From contig NZ_JACHMH010000001.1 in the NCBI RefSeq assembly GCF_014204915.1, forward strand, positions 9,275,501 to 9,339,500: a stretch of 64,000 nucleotides of DNA, written 5' to 3'. The notes under the pieces are model-generated. The model saw nothing but the letters and a program-made list of their open reading frames with translations, was not told the DNA's origin and did no database searches. Both the position numbers and the translations under genes were made by a program. Source of the stretch: Crossiella cryophila. Lineage in GTDB: Bacteria > Actinomycetota > Actinomycetes > Mycobacteriales > Pseudonocardiaceae. This document shows, one piece after another, positions 59,249 to 64,000 of the stretch (within the stretch, counting starts at the first letter, position 1; every line of letters begins with the position of its first letter).

Positions 59249-60574
59249 TCAGATCCCGGCGTGGGCCAGGCTGGGTACCCGGACGAACACCCGGCGGCGC
59301 AGGTAGTACCACCAGGTCACCGCCAGGCAGACACCGTAGAACGCCAGGAACACCAGGAACGCCGGCACCAGGGAGCCGTAGGCGGTCACCGACATCGCGA
59401 AGGCGCGCGTGATGAGGAAGCCGCCAAGGGCGCCGACCGCGCCGGCGATGCCGATCACCGCGGCCGCCTGCCGTCGTGCGGTGGCCGGATCGTCGAACTG
59501 AGCACTGAAGATCGCCGGGATCATGCGGTAGGTCGAGCCGTTGCCGACCCCGGTGGTGATGAACAGCCAGAGGAAGGAGCCGAGGAACAACCAGAAATCG
59601 TGCTGGGCCAGCCCGAGCACCACCCCGAGCACTCCGGCGCCCATGGCGAGGAAGGTCCACAACGTGACCCGCCCGCCACCCATCCGGTCGGCGAGCCAGC
59701 CGCCGATCGGCCGGGACAGCGAGCCGACCAGGGCGCCGAGGAAGGCGAAGTAGCCCGCCTTGGCCTCGGGGAAGGTCGAGTTGATCAGCAGTGGCAACGC
59801 GGCCGAGTAGCCGATGAAGGAACCGAAGGTGCCGATGTAGAGGAAGGACATCACCCAGGTGTGCCGATTACGCGTGGAGGCGGCGTAGGACCGGAAGTCC
59901 GAACGCGCCTCGGTGAGCGAGTCCATGAAGAACAGCGCGCACACGCCCGCGATGATCACGAACGGCATCCACATCAGCCCGGCGTAGGCCAGGTGCACCC
60001 CGGAGCCCGCCGAGATCACCAGCGGCACCGCGAGTTGCACCACGGCCACGCCGATGTTGCCGCCCGCGGCGTTGAGACCGAGCGCGAATCCCTTGCGCGA
60101 GTCCGGGAAGAAGAAGGAGATGTTGGCCATCGACGATGCGAAGTTACCGCCGCCGAGACCCGCGGTGCAGGCGGCGAGCACGAACATCCAGTAGGGCGTC
60201 GACGGATCGGAGACACACCACGCGAGCATCCCGGTGGGCACCAGCAGCAGGGCCGCGCTGATGACCGTCCACATGCGACCGCCGAAGGTGGCGACCGCGA
60301 ACGTGTAGGGCAGGCGCAGCACGGACCCGATCAGGTTGGGTAGCGCGACCAGCCAGAAGAGCTGGTCAACGGAGAAGGCGAACCCCGCCGCCGGCAGGAA
60401 CACGGTCACCGTGCTCCACAACAGCCACACCGAGAAACCCAGGTGCTCGGCCAGGATCGAGAACACCAGGTTCCGGTTGGCCACCCGGCGACCGGTGCTC
60501 GCCCAGAACTCCGGGTTCTCCGGCTCCCAGTGCTCGATCCACCGGCCGCGGCGAACTGTGGTCTGCGCGCTCAT
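59249..60574 (-). CDS. narK: NarK-type nitrate/nitrite transporter
   Basis: A 441-residue major-facilitator protein with about 12 membrane segments. The nitrate-transporter signature appears as AACTAGLGGGNFASSMANISFFFP (Gly-rich, near 137-160) and GNGSTYRMIPAIF near 365-377. The N-terminal RRGRWIEHWEPENPEFWASTGRRVANRN is the usual actinobacterial NarK start, which favours ATG 60574 over an ATG nine codons upstream. It moves nitrate or nitrite across the membrane, with a nitrite-reductase-like gene 31 bp upstream on the same strand. Confidence 0.92.
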   Translation of the reverse strand: MSAQTTVRRGRWIEHWEPENPEFWASTGRRVANRNLVFSILAEHLGFSVWLLWSTVTVFLPAAGFAFSVDQLFWLVALPNLIGSVLRLPYTFAVATFGGRMWTVISAALLLVPTGMLAWCVSDPSTPYWMFVLAACTAGLGGGNFASSMANISFFFPDSRKGFALGLNAAGGNIGVAVVQLAVPLVISAGSGVHLAYAGLMWMPFVIIAGVCALFFMDSLTEARSDFRSYAASTRNRHTWVMSFLYIGTFGSFIGYSAALPLLINSTFPEAKAGYFAFLGALVGSLSRPIGGWLADRMGGGRVTLWTFLAMGAGVLGVVLGLAQHDFWLFLGSFLWLFITTGVGNGSTYRMIPAIFSAQFDDPATARRQAAAVIGIAGAVGALGGFLITRAFAMSVTAYGSLVPAFLVFLAFYGVCLAVTWWYYLRRRVFVRVPSLAHAGI

Positions 60575-60605
60575 GTTCGAAGGAACCGCCTTGTCTCTCA
60601 TGGGG

Positions 60606-62546
60606 TCAGGACCGTTGGGCGGCAACGGCTCCGGGCTCGGGGACAGCCGTGGGTGCGGCAGATGTCCTCGAGGTGGTGGTCTCGGCGGCCGCGGTGACAC
60701 CGGCGAGCGCCGCGGTGCCGTTGGGCGCGGCCGGGTCGGTGGCCGGGGCGGCGCCGAGAGGTGTGGTGCCCTGGACCGGCACGACTGTGGGCTGTGGCCT
60801 GACCGGCTGCTCCGGCACCGTGGGCGGCGGGACGGTCGCGGGCGGCGGTGACGCGGCGGGCCTGGGCGTGGCGGGCGACGACGCGGCGGCGGACCTGGCG
60901 GGCGCGGCGGGCGCGGCGGGCGCGGCGGGCGCGGCGGGCGCGGCGGGCGCGGCGGGCGCGGCGGGCGCGGCGGGCGCGGGCGACAGTGGCTCGGCGGCCG
61001 CGGTCGTGGCGGGCCCGGACGCGGCGGGCAGTGGCCTGGCCGGTGTCGGCGCGGCGGGCGAGGCCGGAGCCGGAGCCGGAGCCGCGGGCTGGGTGGAGGT
61101 GGCCGCTGATTCGGCCAGCCTGGCGGCCAGGGCCTTGACCGTTTCCCGGCAGCTGCCGCAGCCGGTGGTGGCCCGGGTGACGCGGGCCAGGTCGGCGGGT
61201 TGGTGGGCGCCGTTGTGCCAGGCCTGGGTCAGGGTGGCCTTGGTGACGGTGTTGCAGCGGCAGATGATCGCGGCGTCCGGCAGGTCGGCCGGGTTGCCCG
61301 CGGGTTCGGCGCCGGTGGGCAGGGCTCGGCCCAGCAGCAGGGCCAGGCGGTCGGTTGGGGCCGGCGCGCCGCGGTCGTAGAGCTGGGTGATGCGGGCGGC
61401 GGCGTCCGGGGCGCCGAGCATGATGGCGCCGGCGATCTGGTCGCCGCGGAGGACGAGTTTGGCGTAGCGGCCTCGGGTGGAGTCCTCCAGGCGGAGGATC
61501 TCCACTCCTGGGTCGGTGCGGTCCAGGTGGGCCTCGCCCAGGGTGGCCAGGTCGACGTCGCGGATCTTCAGGCGGGTCACCGCCGGGGTGCCGTGGTAGC
61601 GGGCCGCCGGGTCGGCGCCGGTGAGCAGGTCGGCGAGGACCTCGGCCTGTTCCCAGGCCGACTGCACGAAGCCGCCAAGGGCGCCCGGGTGGCTGGCGCA
61701 GTCGCCCAGGGCGTGGATGCGCGGGTCGCTGGTGCGCAAGGCGTCGTCGACCCGGACGCCGCGGTCGACGGTCAGGCCCGCGGCCTCGGCCAGGGTGGTG
61801 TCCGGGGTGGCGCCTGCGGCGACCACGACCAGGTCGGCGGGGACCTGGCTGCCGTCGGAGAGGGCCAGGCCGTCGCCGGGGCGGTAGCCGGTGGCGGTGA
61901 CGCCCAGGCGGAACTCGATGCCGAGTTCGGCCAGCACGTCGGCCAGGATGGCGCCGGCGGTCGCGTCCAGCTGGCGTTCCATCAGGTGGCCCACCGGATG
62001 CACCACCGTGACCAGGCTTCCCCGGCCGGCCAGGCCGCGGGCGGCCTCCAGGCCGAGCAGGCCGCCGCCGAGGATGGCCACGGGGGCGCCGGGGCGGGCC
62101 ACTTCAAGGATTTGAGCGCAGTCGGCGAGGGTGCGGAACACCCGCACACCGGGGGCCGGAGTGCCGTCCGCGGCGCACAAACCCGGGGTCGGCGGCAGCC
62201 AGGGACGGGCGCCGGTGGCCAGGATGAGCGCGTCGTAGTGCAGCCGGTCGCCGTCGGAAAGGGTCAGCATCCGGCTGTCGCGGTCCACCGCGGTGACGCT
62301 GACGGCCCGCCGGAGGTCGATGCCCGCTTGCTCCGCCCAGTCGGGTTCATGCAGGTGAACCGCCACGGGCGGCAGCTGGCCCGCCAGCACGCCGGAGAGC
62401 AGCACCCGGTTGTAGGCGGGTTCGGGTTCGGCGCCGATCACGGTCAGCGCGATCCGGGCCGGATCGGGTTCGCGGCGGCGGATGAGTTCGGCGAGCCGGG
62501 CCCCGGCCATGCCGTAACCGACGACGATCACCTGCCGCGGACTCAT
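60606..62546 (-). CDS. NirB-like FAD/NAD(P) oxidoreductase with BFD cluster and Pro-Ala tail
   Basis: A 646-residue protein. FAD domain (VVGYGMAGARLAELI, about 7-21), NAD(P) domain (AILGGGLLGLEAARGLAG, near 165-182), ALGDCASH, then a [2Fe-2S] BFD-like domain (IICRCNTVTK and TGCGSCRETV, about 465-505). These are the N-terminal domains of the nitrite reductase large subunit. The siroheme/4Fe-4S half is absent and replaced by about 130 residues of Pro-Ala-rich sequence with PAA repeats. It may be an electron-donor subunit for nitrate or nitrite reduction. Confidence 0.85.
   Translation of the reverse strand: MSPRQVIVVGYGMAGARLAELIRRREPDPARIALTVIGAEPEPAYNRVLLSGVLAGQLPPVAVHLHEPDWAEQAGIDLRRAVSVTAVDRDSRMLTLSDGDRLHYDALILATGARPWLPPTPGLCAADGTPAPGVRVFRTLADCAQILEVARPGAPVAILGGGLLGLEAARGLAGRGSLVTVVHPVGHLMERQLDATAGAILADVLAELGIEFRLGVTATGYRPGDGLALSDGSQVPADLVVVAAGATPDTTLAEAAGLTVDRGVRVDDALRTSDPRIHALGDCASHPGALGGFVQSAWEQAEVLADLLTGADPAARYHGTPAVTRLKIRDVDLATLGEAHLDRTDPGVEILRLEDSTRGRYAKLVLRGDQIAGAIMLGAPDAAARITQLYDRGAPAPTDRLALLLGRALPTGAEPAGNPADLPDAAIICRCNTVTKATLTQAWHNGAHQPADLARVTRATTGCGSCRETVKALAARLAESAATSTQPAAPAPAPASPAAPTPARPLPAASGPATTAAAEPLSPAPAAPAAPAAPAAPAAPAAPAAPAAPARSAAASSPATPRPAASPPPATVPPPTVPEQPVRPQPTVVPVQGTTPLGAAPATDPAAPNGTAALAGVTAAAETTTSRTSAAPTAVPEPGAVAAQRS
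60898..60978. repeat. 9-bp tandem repeat coding for Pro-Ala-Ala
   Basis: About nine copies of the unit GCGGGCGCG, minus strand coding for PAA units in the tail of the NirB-like protein. A likely site of slippage. Confidence 0.85.
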
Positions 62547-62963
62547 CGCTGTCCCCTCCAGGCCACGAGCGCGGGGCGCCGGGAATTCCGACGATCCCCG
62601 AGGCGCAATCGAACCGGTGAGTTTCATAGCAGAAAGGCGGGCCGCCCCACAAAGATGGTCATCAAGTGGGCAAATCGAACTTCGTTACCCGAAAGAAATC
62701 ACTGTATAACCGGGATCGACATCACGTAACACCCGTAGGATGGGTTTTCAGGTAACCATAGCGGCAGGTCAAACCACATAGAAGCACCTTATGTCGCCCT
62801 ACTGACCGGTGAGTCAGTAGTTTTCCGTCACGCATGGTGACAACATCAGAAGTTCACCCGGTTGTCGTATTGTCGCGGTTCACTGGAACTGAGAACGTGC
62901 AGGCGGCCCGCCCGCGAATGGTCGAGCGAAACGGCCTGTCGAATTCCATGGACCGGAGGTTTG
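62547..62963. promoter_or_regulatory. divergent regulatory region of the nitrate genes
   Basis: About 417 bp without a gene. It contains GTTAC-6 bp-GAAAT (62684-62699), which fits the actinobacterial GlnR box, further GTAAC elements at 62725 and 62751, and a perfect 8-bp inverted repeat CTACTGAC/GTCAGTAG (62799-62820). Confidence 0.5.
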
Positions 62964-64000
62964 GTGGGCGCTCGTCATCGCTCGATCACCGCACCGCAGG
63001 ACGAGCAGACGGAGACAGAACAGTCCCGGTTCGCGACGCTGGCCACCTCCCTGGTCCGGCCGCGCTCGATCCGGGCCAAGCTGGCCCGCATCCTCACCGT
63101 GTCCCTGGCGATCGTGCTGGCCCTGCTGGTGATCATCGTGCTGGACGTGGTGCAGCGACAGCGGCAGGCGACCCAGACCGCCGAGTCCGTCTCGCTCGCG
63201 CTCGGCGTGCAGGACCTCATCCACGAACTCCAGCGCGAACGCGGCATGACCAACGGTCTGCTCGGCGGCGACACCCGCTACCGCTCCCAGGTCGACACCC
63301 AGCGCGGACGCACCGACGAGGTGCTCAACCGGTTGAACCGGTTGAACTCCGACGCCGCGCTCAGCGGCGCCGGCGAGCTGCGCACCGCGCTGGGCAGGCT
63401 GGCCGGGGTGGCGCAGGTGCGCGGCACCGTGGACGGCGGCCGGGCCGAGCGGGACACCACCTTCAACTACTACACCGACAACATCACCACGCTCGCGCAC
63501 ACCGAGCTGGGCCTGAGCGAGTCGGCCGACCCGGTGATCCGGCGCGGGGTGCTGGCGCTGACCGCGCTAGGCGAGGCCAAGGAGGCCACCGCGCAGGAAC
63601 GCGGTTTCCTCAACGGTGTCTTCGCCGCGAACAAGTTCCGCCAGCAGCAGGAGTACGTGCACTTCAGCGAGATCCGGGCGAGCAAGCAGAACGCGTTGTC
63701 CGCCTTCGGCCGCGCCGCGACCCAGGACCAGCGCAGCAGGCTGGACGAGGCGATGCGCTCGGGTCCGGCCACCGAGGCCGCCGGCTACGAGGGCATCGCG
63801 ATCAGCGGGTCCGCCGGGGCGTTGCCGAGCAAGGTGGACGCGCAGTCCTGGTGGAACACGATGACCAGGCTGGTCGACGACATGCGGGCCGTGCAGCAGG
63901 CCGTTGGCGACGACATCCGCGCGGTGGCGGCCGGGCTGCAGAACAACGCGACCTGGCAGCTGCTGGGGTACCTGGCGCTGGCCGCGCTGGCCATCGCGGT
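62964..64000 (+). CDS. nitrate-sensing (NIT-domain) histidine kinase, N-terminal part
   Basis: An open frame of at least 345 residues running off the window. GTG 62964 has a strong GGAGG site. After a polar start there is a membrane segment (ILTVSLAIVLALLVIIVL, about 43-60), then a periplasmic helical sensor with QDLIHELQRERGMTNGLL and AKEATAQERGFLNGVF, the paired motifs of the NIT nitrate/nitrite sensor, and the beginning of a second membrane segment (LLGYLALAALAIAV) at the window end. HAMP and kinase domains would follow outside. It is divergent from the nitrate genes, so it probably senses their substrate. Confidence 0.88.
   Translation, partial: MGARHRSITAPQDEQTETEQSRFATLATSLVRPRSIRAKLARILTVSLAIVLALLVIIVLDVVQRQRQATQTAESVSLALGVQDLIHELQRERGMTNGLLGGDTRYRSQVDTQRGRTDEVLNRLNRLNSDAALSGAGELRTALGRLAGVAQVRGTVDGGRAERDTTFNYYTDNITTLAHTELGLSESADPVIRRGVLALTALGEAKEATAQERGFLNGVFAANKFRQQQEYVHFSEIRASKQNALSAFGRAATQDQRSRLDEAMRSGPATEAAGYEGIAISGSAGALPSKVDAQSWWNTMTRLVDDMRAVQQAVGDDIRAVAAGLQNNATWQLLGYLALAALAIA

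Noticed and set aside
62880-63500. Minus-strand frame opposite the NIT kinase
   Set aside because: The plus strand has a clear NIT-domain kinase with a strong ribosome site.

Overview
The window is high-GC DNA with dense gene overlaps (ATGA/GTGA junctions), frequent GTG starts, XRE-DUF397 pairs, EspG/PPE/DUF3558-type proteins and an RbpA homologue. These point to an actinomycete, most likely of the order Pseudonocardiales (inference; no rRNA or marker gene is present). No tRNA, rRNA, CRISPR array or intact insertion sequence was seen.

Most of the window (about 1-59.1 kb) reads as one large mosaic mobile or plasmid-like region whose left end lies outside. Its right end carries a tyrosine recombinase between two paralogous AbrB-like genes (57.0-59.0 kb). 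Backbone modules are scattered along it. Replication genes are a family-A DNA polymerase and a DnaG-like primase (3-6.1 kb) and a replication-relaxation-like protein (21.9-23.0 kb). Segregation genes are a ParA/ParB-like pair (23.0-24.8 kb). Transcription genes are two divergent sigma-70-like proteins (2.2 and 47.4 kb), an RbpA paralogue (12.8 kb), two CRP/FNR regulators (25.2-26.7 kb), and XRE and NB-ARC regulators. Transfer or export genes are a 1256-residue ATPase with a Ser/Thr/Gly-rich insert (29.6-33.4 kb), a SecA2-sized SecA paralogue (52.2 kb) and a membrane-anchored NlpC/P60 hydrolase (54.6 kb). There are many small secreted, lipidated or membrane proteins, and ESX-type proteins at 7.9-10.9 and 49.5-51.4 kb.

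The backbone is tied together by a short motif, GCGTTACCT. It occurs ten times exactly and four times with one mismatch, each time upstream of and oriented towards an element gene, 17-72 bp before the start codon. It is not seen in the cargo blocks (14.9-23 kb, 33.6-40.9 kb) or in the nitrate region. I infer that it is a core-promoter element read by an element-specific sigma/RbpA system, though a repressor or activator operator is also possible. A second shared signal is a pair of 5' leaders in front of the two CRP/FNR paralogues. They have the same outline and an inner stem whose bases differ but still pair.

Cargo blocks include an XRE/DUF397 locus, a large LuxR-family ATPase regulator, a ricin-type lectin and a membrane WD40 protein (14.9-21.5 kb), and a LysE pseudogene, a polymorphic toxin with its likely immunity gene, and a secreted pseudo-trypsin/lectin locus (33.6-40.9 kb). 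From about 59.2 kb the sequence looks like ordinary chromosome: a NarK transporter, a nitrite-reductase-like flavoprotein with a Pro-Ala tail, and the start of a nitrate-sensing (NIT) histidine kinase with a GlnR-like box in front.
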